From positions 4,092,001 through 4,156,000 of the forward strand of contig OV277858.1 in NCBI GenBank assembly GCA_922989275.2: DNA of 64,000 nucleotides, in the 5' to 3' direction. Numbering within the stretch: the stretch's first letter is position 1; every line of letters begins with the position of its first letter. The notes below the pieces were generated by a model. The model was not told the DNA's origin. It saw only the letters and a list, made by a program, of their open reading frames with translations, and did not search any database. The stretch comes from Gari tellinella. Its lineage: Eukaryota; Mollusca; Bivalvia; Cardiida; Psammobiidae. Of the stretch, positions 1 to 10,165 are shown in pieces. A program made the position numbers and the translations under genes.

Positions 1-343
1 TACATTTTGACCCACGTTCGAACTTGACCTAGATTTTGTCAAGAACAACAGTTGGAGCAAGTTTGATGAAGTTTGACCTAAAATTGTGGTCTCTAGAGTG
101 TTCACAAGTTTTTCTATGATTTGACCTAATGACCTATTTATTGATCCCACATAACCCACTTTCAAACTTGACCTAGATTTTGTCAGGACCAACATTTGGA
201 GCAAGTTTGATGAAGTTTGGCCAAAATTGTGGCCTCTAGAGTGTTCACAAGGAAAAGTTTACGGACGACGGACGCCGACTCCGGACACAGCACGGTCACA
301 ATAGCTCACCATGAGCACTTCGTGCTCAGGTGAGCTAAAAACA
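1..343. repeat. Two-unit tandem repeat ending in a TAGCTCACC hairpin
   Basis: Two diverged ~155-bp units are visible. Both contain 'gaacttgacctagatttt' or a close variant, 'gcaagtttgatgaagttt' and 'ctctagagtgttcacaag'. They are followed by a GGACGACGGACG-rich tail and a perfect-stem hairpin at 302-337 (arms TAGCTCACC and GGTGAGCTA). The same tail-plus-hairpin ends other repeats here near 1686, 2881, 23730 and 33500, so it is a shared 3' module. No coding sequence is seen. The left edge of the element is outside the window. Confidence 0.8.
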
Positions 344-344
344 A

Positions 345-1720
345 GACCCCCATGGGGCATAATTCGCTCACCTGAGAATAACTGACAAAATGGAGATAAT
401 TATTTATGTCCAGGTAGGGGTCATTGTTTACCCGAGGGGCATAATTTGAACAATCTTGTAAGAGGACCTGTAGATAATGCTATGTGCCAAATATCTAAGA
501 TCAGGGTAGAAGGGTTTTAGACAAGAAGATTTTTGTAAGTTTCCATTGAAAAAAAATCTATTTTTAACTCCTGTGACCTACATATGCAACAGACTGAAAC
601 CAATTGAACAAAATAGGTAAAGGATATCTAGAAGTGTCACCATGCTGAATATCAAAGCTCTGGCCATATTAGTTTCAGAGAAGAAGACGTTTGAAAATTT
701 CAATATATAGAGTATGTAAAACTGTGACCCCCGGGGCGGGGCCAATTTTGTCTCAAGGGGCATAATTTGAACAAACCTGATAGAGGACCAGTATGTGATG
801 CTATGTGTCAAATATCTAAGCTAAGGCCCTTGTAGTTTCAGAGCAGAAGATTTTTTAAGGTTTCATTGAAAAAATCTATTTTTAGCTCCTGTGACCTTGT
901 TATGCAACCGACCAGAACCATTTGAACAATTTTTGTATAGGACCTCTAGAAATGTCACCATGCCTAATATCAAAGCCCTGGCCATATTAGTTTCAGAGAA
1001 AAAAAAAATTGAAAATTTCACTATATAACTCTATGTAAAACAGTGACCCCCAGGGCGGGGCCAATTTTGACCCCAGGGGTATAATTTGAACAAACTTGAT
1101 AAAGGACCTGTAGGCAATGCTATGTGCCAAATATCTAAGCTCTGACCCTTGCAGTTTCAGAGAAGATTTTTTAAGTTTTCATCGAAAAAATCTATTTTTA
1201 GCTCCTGTGACCTAGTTATGCAACCGACCAGAACCATTTGAACAATTTTGGTATAGGACAATTAGAAGTGTAACCATGCCAAATATCAAGGCTCTGGCCA
1301 TATTAGTTCGAGAGAAGAAGACGTTTGAAAATGTCACTATATAACTCTATGTAAAACTGTGACCCCCGGGGCTGGGCCAATTTTGATCCCAGGGGCATAA
1401 TTTGAACAAACTTGATAGAGGACCTATAGATGATGCTATGTGCCAAATATCTAAGCTCTGGACCTTGTAGTTTCAGACAAGAAGATTTTTTAAGATTTCC
1501 TTATTTTTTCAGTTTGGTTGCCATGGCAACCAGAGTTCTACATTGATTTTAATTCTTTGAAGAAATTTGAAAGAGCTTGACCAAATGAACATTCCTGTAA
1601 AGTTTGGTTGAAATCTGTCAAGGGGTATAGGAGGAGATGTCATTTGAAGCAATTGTTAACGACGACGGACACAGGGCCATCCCAATAGCTCACCTTGAGC
1701 CTTTGGCTCAGGTGAGCTAA
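345..1720. repeat. Array of ~318-bp units with terminal hairpin, first element
   Basis: The landmark 'gtgacccccggggcgggg' or a close variant recurs at about 724, 1043 and 1361, a period near 318 bp. Each unit also has 'ctcctgtgacctagttatgc' or a variant and 'atatcaaagctctggccat'. The array ends in a unique tail containing the palindrome GGTTGCCATGGCAACC (1516-1531), a GACGACGGAC tract, and a hairpin at 1686-1719 with arms TAGCTCACC and GGTGAGCTA. No open frame is conserved between units. A non-autonomous transposable repeat is the likeliest explanation; the class is unknown. Confidence 0.85.
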
Positions 1721-2915
1721 AAATGGAGATATTGATTTATGTCCAGGACTGACCTAGATATGCAACAGACCGGAACAATTTGAACAAAATATGTAAAGTA
1801 TATTTAAAAGTGTCACCATACAGAATATAAAAGCTCTGGCCATATTAGTTTCAGAGAAGAAGATGTTCAAATTTCACTTTATAACTCTTATGTAAAACAG
1901 TGACCCCCGGGGCGGGGCCAATTTTGACCCTACGGGCATAATTTGAACAAACTTAATAGAGGACCTGTAGGCGATGATATTAGCCATATATCTAAGCTCT
2001 GGCCCTTGTAGTTTTAGACAAGAAGATTTTTTAAGTTTTCACTGAAAAATCTATTTTAGCTCCTGTGACCTAGTTATGCAACGGACCAGAACCATTTGTA
2101 CAATTTCGGTATAGGACATCTAGAAGTGTCACTATGCCAAATATCAAAGCTCTGGCCATATTAGTTTCAGAGAAGAAGATGTATGAAAATTTCCCTATAT
2201 AACTCTATGTAAAACCGTGACCCCCGGGGCCGGGCACATTTTGACCCAAGGGGCATAATTTGAGCAAACTTATTAGAGAACCTGTAGGCGATTCTATGTG
2301 CCAAATATCTAAGCTTTGGCCCTTGTAGTTTCAGACAAGACGATTTTTTAAGTTTTCATTGAAAAATTCTATTTTTAGCTCCTGTGACCTAGTTATGCAA
2401 CCGACCACAACCATTTGAACAATTTTCGTAAAGGACATCTAGAAGTGTCTCCATGCCAAATATCAAAGCTCTGGCCACATTGGTTTCAGAGAAGAAGACG
2501 TTTGAAATTTTCACTATATAACTCTATGTAAAACTGTGACCCCCGGGGCGGGGCCAATTTTGACCCCTGGGGCATAATTTGAACAAACTTGATAGAGGAC
2601 CTGTAGATGATGCTATGTGCCAAATATCTAAGCTCTGGCCCTTGCAGTTTTTGACAAGAAGATTTTTTAAGATTTCCTTATTTTTTCAATTTGGTTGCCA
2701 TGGCAACCAGAGTTCTGCATTGTTTTTAATTCTTTGAACAAATTTGAAAGAGCTTGACCCAAGGAACATTTCTGTAAAGTTTGGTTGAATTCTGTCAAGG
2801 GGTATAGGAGGAGATGTAATTTGAAGCAATTGTTAACGACGACGCACATACGCACGACGCCGGACACAGGGCCATCCCAATAGCTCACCTTGAGCCTTTG
2901 GCTCAGGTGAGCTAA
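1721..2915. repeat. Array of ~318-bp units with terminal hairpin, second element
   Basis: A second copy follows directly and has the same architecture. The landmark occurs near 1901, 2218 and 2537. It is followed by the tail with GGTTGCCATGGCAACC at 2693-2708 and the hairpin at 2881-2914. The two copies lie in direct tandem, each with its own tail. Open frames here (for example 2667-2918 on the minus strand) run through non-coding repeat and are not credible genes. Confidence 0.85.
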
Positions 2916-3548
2916 CAAAGCTAGTGATGGTCAAAGGGATAAAATCTGAACTAACCTGCAATGTATCATGTCAGTGTCAACAACAGAGCTAAAGTGAAAT
3001 CCTTTTTTTAAAGCTTCAGATGTACAAATATGGGTAACACTATATGCCATGCACTACTTTGTAGTGTGGCATAAACATGCTTTTTTTCAACTCATACAGG
3101 GAAAACGCATATTGGCATTACTAAACAACAAGATCATATGTCTTCTCAAAATTTTAATAAAGTAATAATTCTACATGAAACTAGTGTATTGATGTAAAGT
3201 AATAGATATTATAAGATCAATAAAACGTGTAAACACGCAAATGCTTCAATAGTCTTCTGCCATAGGTTTATATTAATGGCTAGCATGGCAGTACATTTTG
3301 TAGTTTTGAAAACAGGTGACCACCTAAAGCTAGTTGTAAGTAAAGCAGCATGCTTTACATTCATCTTGCTTTAAGCTGAAACTTAATTTCAACACATTAC
3401 TGAATATTTTATTTTCACAAATTTTTAAAAATAGAATCAGGCTATGGGGTAATGGGTTAAATTAAAAGCGCTCTAATGTGAAGGAAAGGGTCATATAATT
3501 GACGATTTAACTCCTTCCAAGTGGCTGCTAAACTTCCTCAGTCCAGAA
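2916..3548. other. Non-coding stretch downstream of the left minus-strand gene
   Basis: No exon is supported here. It contains a TTAAAGCAGG-type imperfect hairpin at about 3316-3385 and AT-rich unique-looking sequence. On the minus strand it would be the 3' flank of the exon ending at 3840. Confidence 0.6.
3408..3413 (-). terminator. Candidate AATAAA polyadenylation signal
   Basis: The plus strand reads TTTATT, which is AATAAA on the minus strand, about 430 bp downstream of the stop codon at 3840-3842. It is the first canonical hexamer I noticed on that strand. In AT-rich DNA such hexamers are common, so this is only a candidate. Confidence 0.3.
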
Positions 3549-3795
3549 ACCTATATAACCCGATCTTATTCCTCAGTCCAGAAGCATTCGAGTTTCAGGT
3601 TTTACTGTAATAAATACTACACATCCCATTATCACGACAGTCTTACGAATGTCATTGATTCGGGTACCGGTAACCTATCTAATCCGATATTTTTTTCTCA
3701 GTCCAGAGGCATTCGATTTTCAGAGGTTTAACTGTAATAAATACTACACATCCCATTATCATGACAGTCTTACGAAAGTGATTCGGGTATTCAGT
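3549..3795. repeat. Direct tandem duplication, unit ~124 bp
   Basis: Two copies (from 3549 and from 3673) share 'ctcagtccagaagcattcg' (or the aggc variant), 'actgtaataaatactacac' and 'cgacagtcttacga'. The copies differ by a handful of substitutions and small indels. They lie just downstream of the minus-strand terminal exon, so they fall in its putative 3' UTR. Confidence 0.85.
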
Positions 3796-3839
3796 TCCTT
3801 TCTTTTCCTCATATACAAACAAGTGTCTAGCTATTACAC

Positions 3840-4007
3840 CTATATACTGTCGTCACGCCAGCAAGAGTGACTGTCTTCTGTTTCCATGTCAACCTGACTT
3901 GTTGTCTGTTGCTGATGCTGTGTTTTGAGGAACTTCTTCAGCAAGTGTTCCAGAGATTTCATAGCTTTGCCCTCATCCTCCAGTTCTTTGCGCATTCTTT
4001 TCTGCTC
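3840..4007 (-). CDS. Terminal coding exon of an unrecognised coiled-coil protein
   Basis: On the minus strand a textbook acceptor (TTCATTTATTTTTTATAG) ends at 4008 and opens a 55-codon frame closed by TAG at 3840-3842. The peptide begins EQKRMRKELEDEGKAMKSLE and continues HLLKKFLKTQHQQQ. It is a charged, heptad-like helix followed by a short Q-rich and acidic tail. It is too short for most automatic ORF calls. Its start phase (0) matches the end phase of the candidate exon at 4592-4632. I do not recognise the family. The clean acceptor and strong coding bias make a real exon likely; the function is unknown. Confidence 0.7.
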   Translation of the reverse strand, partial: EQKRMRKELEDEGKAMKSLEHLLKKFLKTQHQQQTTSQVDMETEDSHSCWRDDSI

Positions 4008-4098
4008 CTATAAAAAATAAATGAAGGCAATTTGTGAAATTAGCTTTTCAGAGTTCCAGATAAGGGAAGTATTTTAAACACATAAATCTTTATTTCTG

Positions 4099-4221
4099 CA
4101 TTAAACCCCACAGTGACACTCATTAGAAGTGTCTCTTTTAGTCACACCATAGGATTTGGTGCAGAAATGAAGGAGAAAATGTTTAAAAACTGGAGTTTAC
4201 TCCTTCGTATCTGGAGCCCTG
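4099..4221. repeat. Half-copy of the CAGGGCTCCAGATAA-ended MITE
   Basis: The sequence holds 'actcattagaagtgtctc', 'agtcacaccataggatttgg' and ends TATCTGGAGCCCTG. This matches the right half of the palindromic MITE seen complete at 8547-8739. The left terminus is missing or very diverged. Confidence 0.6.
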
Positions 4222-4310
4222 ACTTTTGACTTTGATATGCACTTTTAAAAGGTGTCTGAAAAGGTAGAGTCTTCTATATATCTGAAATTTACTTTCCCAT
4301 GCCTACCAGT

Positions 4311-4484
4311 GGGTTCCAGATAAGAGTGACTGAACTAAATAATTTCAGCATTTCCTCCTTAACGTTTAAACTTTGTTTTGACGACTCAATAAAATTGTCT
4401 CTTCGAGAATGAGTAGTCACACCATATATTTTTGAGCAGGCATACAAAATTGTTTTCAAAATAGTCCCCTTGTCTGGAGCTCTG
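4311..4484. mobile_element. Palindromic MITE, diverged copy
   Basis: The ends are GGGTTCCAGATAAG on the left and CTTGTCTGGAGCTCTG on the right, forming imperfect inverted termini. Inside is the family core 'attgtctcttcgagaatgag' (an EcoRI-free palindromic centre) followed by 'agtcacaccata'. It sits in the intron just downstream of the 4592-4632 exon on the minus strand. No coding content. Confidence 0.65.
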
Positions 4485-4591
4485 ACATAGGATGTGCATG
4501 TACAATTTGTCACACAATTTTCATCTACCGGTAGATAAGAGTTACTTGACAACTCATAACAATTTGCAAAACTTATCAATACCATTTTTAC

Positions 4592-4632
4592 CTGATTAGC
4601 TCTTAGAATGCACACCTTGTAACCATAGTAAC
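4592..4632 (-). CDS. Candidate 41-bp internal exon of the left minus-strand gene
   Basis: On the minus strand, acceptor GTTTGCATAG is followed by 41 nt and the donor GTAAAAATG. The exon enters in phase 1 (two leading bases GT) and leaves in phase 0, which is exactly what is needed between the exon ending at 6820 (one trailing G) and the exon starting at 4007. The peptide is YYGYKVCILRANQ after the split Gly. The acceptor lies at the edge of a GATCC hairpin repeat, so a repeat-derived or spurious exon cannot be ruled out. The phase agreement is the main support. Confidence 0.45.
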
Positions 4633-4634
4633 CT

Positions 4635-4910
4635 ATGCAAACAGTTTGGATCCTAATGGGATGCCAGGTAATGTGGTGTCTTATTAGAATCCAAAATGTG
4701 GGACACACTGACCATGTTTTGAAAAGAAATTTAGAAAAGTCTATTTTTAGAACAGTAGCAGACGGCGATAGTTTCAGAGCTAGGAGGGTTAGGGTTAATC
4801 TAGCTGTACTGGTTCCAGCAATAAATACCAATATCAAAAATTTTTGCAAACAGCATGGATCCAGACCAGGCCCCACTGAACTTGAGACTTGATCAGAATC
4901 CAAACTATGT
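4635..4910. repeat. Two diverged GATCC hairpin repeats
   Basis: Near 4636 the sequence reads GCAAACAGTTTGGATCC, and a partner 'attagaatccaaaatgtg' follows about 45 bp on. A second pair runs from GCAAACAGCATGGATCCAG near 4846 to 'gatcagaatccaaactatg' near 4900. Both fit the dispersed hairpin family best seen at 11775, 12636 and 23234. Confidence 0.55.
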
Positions 4911-5116
4911 CACAAAGTTCCTGTTTCTATAAAATAAAGGTTGAGCCAAGTTTTAGAAGTATAGCACTCATCATTTTCATATGGCAGTTATTCAGTGTTG
5001 AATAAGATAAATACACCTTTTAATGCCTTTACTTTATTCTTCCAATAAAGAAAAAAGTCCTGAATACAGTATCAATATAAGAAATACATGTATTTCTATA
5101 TCCTAGAAGGTCGTTG

Positions 5117-5194
5117 CTTAAAGCAGGTTGAAGGTAAAGCAGAATGTGCCTATTTTTAAAGGCGCATTCTACTTAGTTTCAGCCTGCTTTAAGT
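5117..5194. repeat. TTAAAGCAGG hairpin repeat
   Basis: The arms CTTAAAGCAGG and CCTGCTTTAAG bracket an inner pair (GCAGAATGTGCC and GGCGCATTCT), giving a ~78-bp imperfect hairpin. Related hairpins are at about 3316-3385, 22640-22700 and 28690-28765, so this is a dispersed family. No gene content. Confidence 0.75.
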
Positions 5195-5289
5195 GGTCAC
5201 CTATTTTCAAAACTAGAACGGCTATCAATAAAGGTGAAAAATACCCCCACTATACAGCACTCTGTCACACTCTGCAGACGTTTTCAATA

Positions 5290-5870
5290 AGGTTTTACAA
5301 TAAGGTCAAAGGTGTAAGCCAAGGTCATAATGATTTCAAAATGGTATATGACACTCTGCAACTCCTGAGTAACATTCATGCCAAGTATCAAGTAAATCCG
5401 GTTGAAAGTGAAGGAGGAAGTCGCCGTACAAGATTATGCCTTCCAATTTTAAGACCAATTTCAAGGCCAAAGGTCAATGTCACAGAGATTTGAAATTTGT
5501 GTCTTGCACATCTACTACTCCTGAGAAACATTTATTCCAAGTATCAAGTGAATCAGGTTTAAAGTGAAGGAGGAGTTCAAAGTACAAGATTTTGCCTGCC
5601 AATTTCAAGACTGATTTCAAGGAAAAAGGTCAAGGTCACAGAGACCTGAAATTTGTGTCTTGCACATATACTACTCCTAAGTAACATTTATATCAAGTGA
5701 ATCAGGTTGAAGTTGAAGGAGTTGTTCAAAGTACAAGATTTTGACTGCCAATTTCAAGACCAATTTCAAGGCCAAAGGTCAAGGTCACAGAGACCTGAAA
5801 TATGTGTCTTGCACATCTACTACACCTGCATAACATTTATGCAAAGTATTATGGCAGAACACTACTCCTT
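5290..5870. repeat. Tandem repeat, ~150-160-bp units
   Basis: At least three units share 'caatttcaaggccaaaggtc' or a close variant, 'cagagacctgaaatttgtgt', 'cttgcacatctactactcc' and 'aagtatcaagtgaatcagg'. Open frames on the plus strand (5128-5493, 5707-5994) simply follow the repeat and change with its indels, so I do not call a gene. Confidence 0.8.
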
Positions 5871-6469
5871 TTTGTGTCAAAAAACTTCTTACAGATCGGA
5901 CTTTTTTACAGTTATACAGACGTACAGAAGTAATTTTCGCAAAATGGCGGTAGTGTCTTCAAGGCGGACCATTCCGGTCACGTTATTCTTGTGATAAAAC
6001 GTTAATAATTGGTCAGTATGAAATCGAGAGACTTTTTAAGTTTGTTTAAATGAAATAAGCAATATAAACTACTTCAGATTTGATACATTAATGGTGGCTG
6101 TTGATATAGTGTAGGCGTTATTACGGTATCCACTGGTAGCAAGAAAGGTCCGTGTTTTACACAATGGCCTAGGTCTTTTTGGCTCAGTCGGAACACCTCA
6201 CTAGTTTCTGCTATACTCCTGTTCAGAGTGCTTTGCCAACAGAATTTGGAATTGGCCAAGATGTTACGATGGGGTCCTAGATAAGTCAACATCCGATTTG
6301 AGCGTGATTAACCGACAGAAAAGGTTTATGAAAAAAAATCAAACATGTCAAAGCTAATTTATGGGGGAAAACGACAATTTAATAGATCATATACATTATT
6401 TTCCACTCCTCCTGCAGGACAAAAAAAAGTAATATACCAAGTTATAGTCTACTTTCAGTCCGAATGACC

Positions 6470-6775
6470 GCTCAACCGACTGTACATTTACTCCCCTGAT
6501 CATTTAGACATATTGCCTACAATATTGAGCACTGCTAACATATGGCGCAGTCAAATGCAGCCGCAGTACCGACTCAGACCCTTCACAGGTACCCATGTTA
6601 ACCCCTAGGTGGAGAGGAGCAATTTGCGGTACATGTCTTGCTCAAGGACATTCATGTACATCATCGGGGACTCAGAAAAAATCCCCTAGTCAGACCGCTC
6701 GTCCGGCGTGGGATCGAACTCACGACCCCTGGTACCGTAATACTGCATCTTATGATATATGGAGCCCTGATTTAA
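6470..6775 (-). mobile_element. tRNA-derived SINE (probable)
   Basis: Read on the minus strand, the element starts near 6775 and contains a pol III box-B-like motif (GAGTTCGATCC, plus coordinates 6711-6721). It is followed downstream by a stretch typical of metazoan tRNA-SINE bodies (TCCTTGAGCAAGACATG and CACCTAGGGGTTAACATGGG). No clear box A was identified and no complete tRNA fold is evident. It lies in the intron between the exons at 4632 and 6820. A tRNA pseudogene is the alternative. Confidence 0.6.
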
Positions 6776-6819
6776 CCCATTATAACAACATTTTATAAAA
6801 GATCTAATGCTTAATTTAC

Positions 6820-6902
6820 CTTCTGAATTCATCATCTCCACTAATGATGCATCTGCAAGGTATGTTGTAGATTCACCATCTACCTCAAGAGTGATGTAAA
6901 AT
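6820..6902 (-). CDS. Internal coding exon of the left minus-strand gene
   Basis: On the minus strand, acceptor ATATTTTCCAG precedes 83 nt that end in the donor GAAG|GTAAAT. One leading base (A) completes a codon from the previous exon. The peptide is FYITLEVDGESTTYLADASL followed by VEMMNSE, with one trailing base, so the exon leaves in phase 1. It alternates beta-strand-like segments and has no in-frame stop. The reading frame fits the 41-bp exon at 4592-4632 downstream and a first exon ending in phase 2 upstream (see 51503-51567). I do not recognise the domain. The splice signals and peptide composition make it likely to be genuine. Confidence 0.65.
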
Positions 6903-8546
6903 CTGGAAAATATTTAAAAACTGTGGTTTTAATGCAATTTGCAAAGAAATCTTTAAGCACTGTGGTATTTTACAAAATGTTAGGAAAAGTATTTTTTTTT
7001 ACTTGGGAAAGGGGGCCGAATATCGCTTACCGGACCCCAAAAATGTCACAAAACTGGGCTGCCATAGAAATTAAATGTCATTCCAGTTTTATAGTTTTTG
7101 TTAGCGTCAAACTCAAACGGGTCAAAACTTTAACTTGAGGACGAGTGACAAATTCCATTTCTTTTATCCCTGTATCATGATACTAGAAACAAGCTATTGG
7201 GCAATGGGTTAAGCGGGTTATGGTCAAAGCGTACCGATTCAAAACATACCATTTTTGGTCGAAGCGTACCACATAGAGGATAAAAGGATATACATATAGG
7301 GAAACATTCAATTTGTTATAAGTTGATGCGAAGACAAAGCATTATCTTTGACAATTTAGTAATTAGGAACAAATTTGCCATTATGGTCATCAGTTCACAA
7401 TGTTTCGAAATATTAATATTAGTGTCAGTGTCAACAATTATGTTGATCCTGACAATTCTGTTTTCCAGTGCTATGTCATACTCTGTTTGTTTACACTTAG
7501 CGAGCATGCGCACTCGGGGACAACAAACCCGAAATCTACATATAAGCTAGTATACATCGTCGCTTTTCATCTCATTCATTTTTATGCATTGTTATCTGAA
7601 TAGGTCCTATGAATACTACAAAGGTCTTGCATAAGTTGCAAAAGAGTGATTTTACCGAAAATTAGATTTAATTTTTTCTCCATGTAAGACCGACGCCATC
7701 CGAATGAAGGACCAAGAGTATGCATATGACATTAAATGCCCGGATGACTGGAAAAGAGAATATGCCGCCATATACGGCTTCTGATCAGGATCCAAACTGC
7801 TTGAAAATAATTTGAGCACCTATCATGCAAAAGATAGTCTTTCTTTATGCAGCTTCTGATCAGGATCCAAATTGATCAAAAAGTAATAATAGTCACTACC
7901 AGATATATTTAACAAGAAATATCTTTAAAAAAGATATTCGGCGGAATGGTTGGTGGAATTCATGCTGTTGATGGGTGTGCAAAATTGTACGAAATTGGAG
8001 GTTTTCAAAGAATTGTAATATCTTGGATTGAAAAGCAAAAAATACACATTCAACGATATAGCATGACTCTGACTAAAAAACTATAAATGTACAGAAATGC
8101 AAAACATATCCTAGCTACTGGTAGGAGATCCTCAGATTAAATTATATTGTTCTGTATATAAAACTTCATTCATGGGGAGTTTCTTGAAACAAACTATAAC
8201 TAGATAAACTGTGCAGGCCCATACAGAACAGTCTGCCCTGCTTTACAAGGTCTATAACACCTCACTCTTGTAAATAAAAGATGAAACAACACAATTGTGT
8301 TTAACTCACTTGAGGCCATTTATTATATTGCTATCAATGTATGGTAAATTTGTACAAAATTAATAGTTAACAATTAAAATAAATTGGAAGTAAACCATTA
8401 TTAAACAAAATACCTAGCTACAACTGTCTATCTATAAATACACATCAGATTCTGCTAGCATATCTTAAAATAGAAGCTCAGTATTACACACTGGCTGTGT
8501 CTAATTTTACACTCACATCAGTGCATAAACAGCTAGGCTACTGTTT
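6903..8546. other. Non-coding stretch with scattered GATCC half-hairpins
   Basis: No exon or complete mobile element is supported. Motifs of the GATCC hairpin family occur near 7780-7800 and 7855-7875 ('cttctgatcaggatccaaac' and a close variant). Short open frames near 7316-7603 on both strands lack splice signals or coding bias. Confidence 0.55.
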
Positions 8547-8739
8547 CAGGGCTCCAGATAAGAGGGGAGTAAATTGAACAAATCTAACATTTTCTCACTC
8601 ATTTCAGCACCAAACCCTATGGTGTTACCACTCATTTTTATCGTCTCGAAGAGACAATTCATATGAGTTGGACACCATAGGGTTTAATGCACAAATAAAG
8701 TTTTTAAGTTTTGAAATAATTCTTTTATCTGGAGCCCTG
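8547..8739. mobile_element. Palindromic MITE with CAGGGCTCCAGATAA termini, hAT-like
   Basis: The termini CAGGGCTCCAGATAA (from 8547) and TTATCTGGAGCCCTG (to 8739) are inverted repeats. The inner halves also fold back: 'accaaaccctatggtgt' pairs with 'acaccatagggttta', meeting at the centre CGTCTCGAAGAGACAATT. Flanks GCTACTGT (8537-8544) and GCTACTAT (8740-8747) resemble an 8-bp target duplication with one mismatch, although two T residues intervene on the left. The CAGGG ends and an 8-bp duplication suggest a hAT-type non-autonomous element. Relatives are at 4311, 31424 and 32267. Confidence 0.75.
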
Positions 8740-9383
8740 GCTACTATCCAATCAGACAATTCAGTTTCAACAGGTGCTCTTAATTCTAAATTTCTGATCA
8801 AATATGATTGGTTCAAATGTTTGTCTAAATAGAAATGTGTGACTAAATAGATAACAGACAGCTCCGCCGAAAAAGCATTAAAGCAAATATAGTCGTTCTA
8901 AAACTAAGTGTCAATAATTGTGGATCTTAAGCTCTACACGGCTTCTGATAACGATCTAAAATATTTCATCCGTTAAAAGGTGGCTTTTGATCAACTAGCT
9001 TTTTCTTGAAAAGTCGTCTGTTCTAAAAGTTTAAACTAATAAAAAAATGTCAACCATTGTGGATCCTGATCAGATGCCGCTTTACGCGGCTTCTGATAAG
9101 GATTCAAAAGGCTTGAAAAGTAATATTGCATCCGTGAAAAGATGGTTATTACGCGAACATAACCGACTGTCACTTTTTTCCCCACCCACTCCGTAACGAG
9201 CTAAGGCTGGGCAATAAGTTTTCATAAGGCCGTATTACTAATTCATCAACGAAATTCAGTTCATAAAACATTAATAAATTACATAGAGAATTTGACTGAT
9301 GAGTTGAAATTGTGTATGTTGGGGTAAATTACGAAAATTTGACATTTTTACTTACGAAATGCTTGCATCTCTGGACTTATTTT
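8740..9383. other. Non-coding stretch with a GATCC hairpin
   Basis: A hairpin of the dispersed family spans about 9058-9112. Its outer pair is GTGGATCCTGATCAG and CTTCTGATAAGGATTC, and its inner pair is GCCGC and GCGGC around TTTAC. No exon is supported. A GTAAGT-type donor near 9345-9356 on the minus strand has no convincing exon attached. Confidence 0.5.
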
Positions 9384-10165
9384 GGGCCCGTTCGATTGAC
9401 TGTTCCGATGTTCCGGACAGACGGAACATCAATCGAATGCAGTGGAACAGTGTTCCGGACATGTTCCAACTGTTCTGGTTTTCGAGGTGGTGCAGTCGGA
9501 ACAGTGACGTCATCAACATGGCGGCAATCGGAGCAATTGGAGACGCCAGATTTTATAAATGTTGCTTTGGAGTGTTTTTCACAACTCCTGAAGCAACATT
9601 CAAGCACAAATGTGCACAGTCAGTTAAATGTATCAGCCCCGTCCTGCATAGTAATATTTTGGGTCAAATTGGCCAGCGGAATTTCAACAATTGCATCAAA
9701 ACCTTAACTGACACCAACCCCGATGCACAAGTACATGACATATTTTTATCTAATTTTTATACAGGGTTTCTTGTTGGTTATACCAATTTTTTTTATATGA
9801 TATAGTAAAAAACAAACATTATTTAACAAAAATAAATGTGTCAAGTTCCTGACGTGGCTACATTATAAGCGCTACAATTTGACTGGTGCACAAATGTTCT
9901 TCAGTATAATGAGGATGAAAATGGTGACTATTTTATGAAATTTAGCCAGTGGTACTAATTTAGTGCTGCTCTTTGATTCAAAACTATTCTCTGGACGGGA
10001 TAGCAAGAAAAACAATAACAACTTTGGTCTGACTGCAATCATTATTTTATTTTGACGCCATTTTGAATTTTCAACTTCCTGTTCTAAATAGAAAAATTGC
10101 GTTCGATTGAGAGCTGTTCTGGAACAGGTTTGGAACGTGTTTCGGACAGTGAATCGAACGGGCCC
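9384..10165. mobile_element. TIR element with GGGCCCGTTCGATT ends
   Basis: The left end GGGCCCGTTCGATTGACTGT and the right end (ACAGTGAATCGAACGGGCCC on the plus strand) are inverted repeats of about 20 bp with one mismatch. Subterminal GTTCC/GGAAC motifs are dense at both ends, which could be transposase-binding repeats. No convincing target duplication was found. A 96-codon open frame starting at the ATG near 9518 (MAAIGAIGDARFYK...) runs to about 9805; I cannot identify it and it may be chance. This is a non-autonomous DNA transposon by structure; the superfamily is open. Confidence 0.65.

Noticed and set aside
4289..4903. Minus-strand open frame of 204 codons
   Set aside because: It runs through a MITE and two hairpin repeats; only the 41-bp exon candidate inside it has splice support.
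9312..9805. Overlapping plus-strand frames of 131 and 148 codons
   Set aside because: They start outside and cross the left end of the TIR element, so the composite proteins are unlikely; only the inner ATG frame is mentioned.
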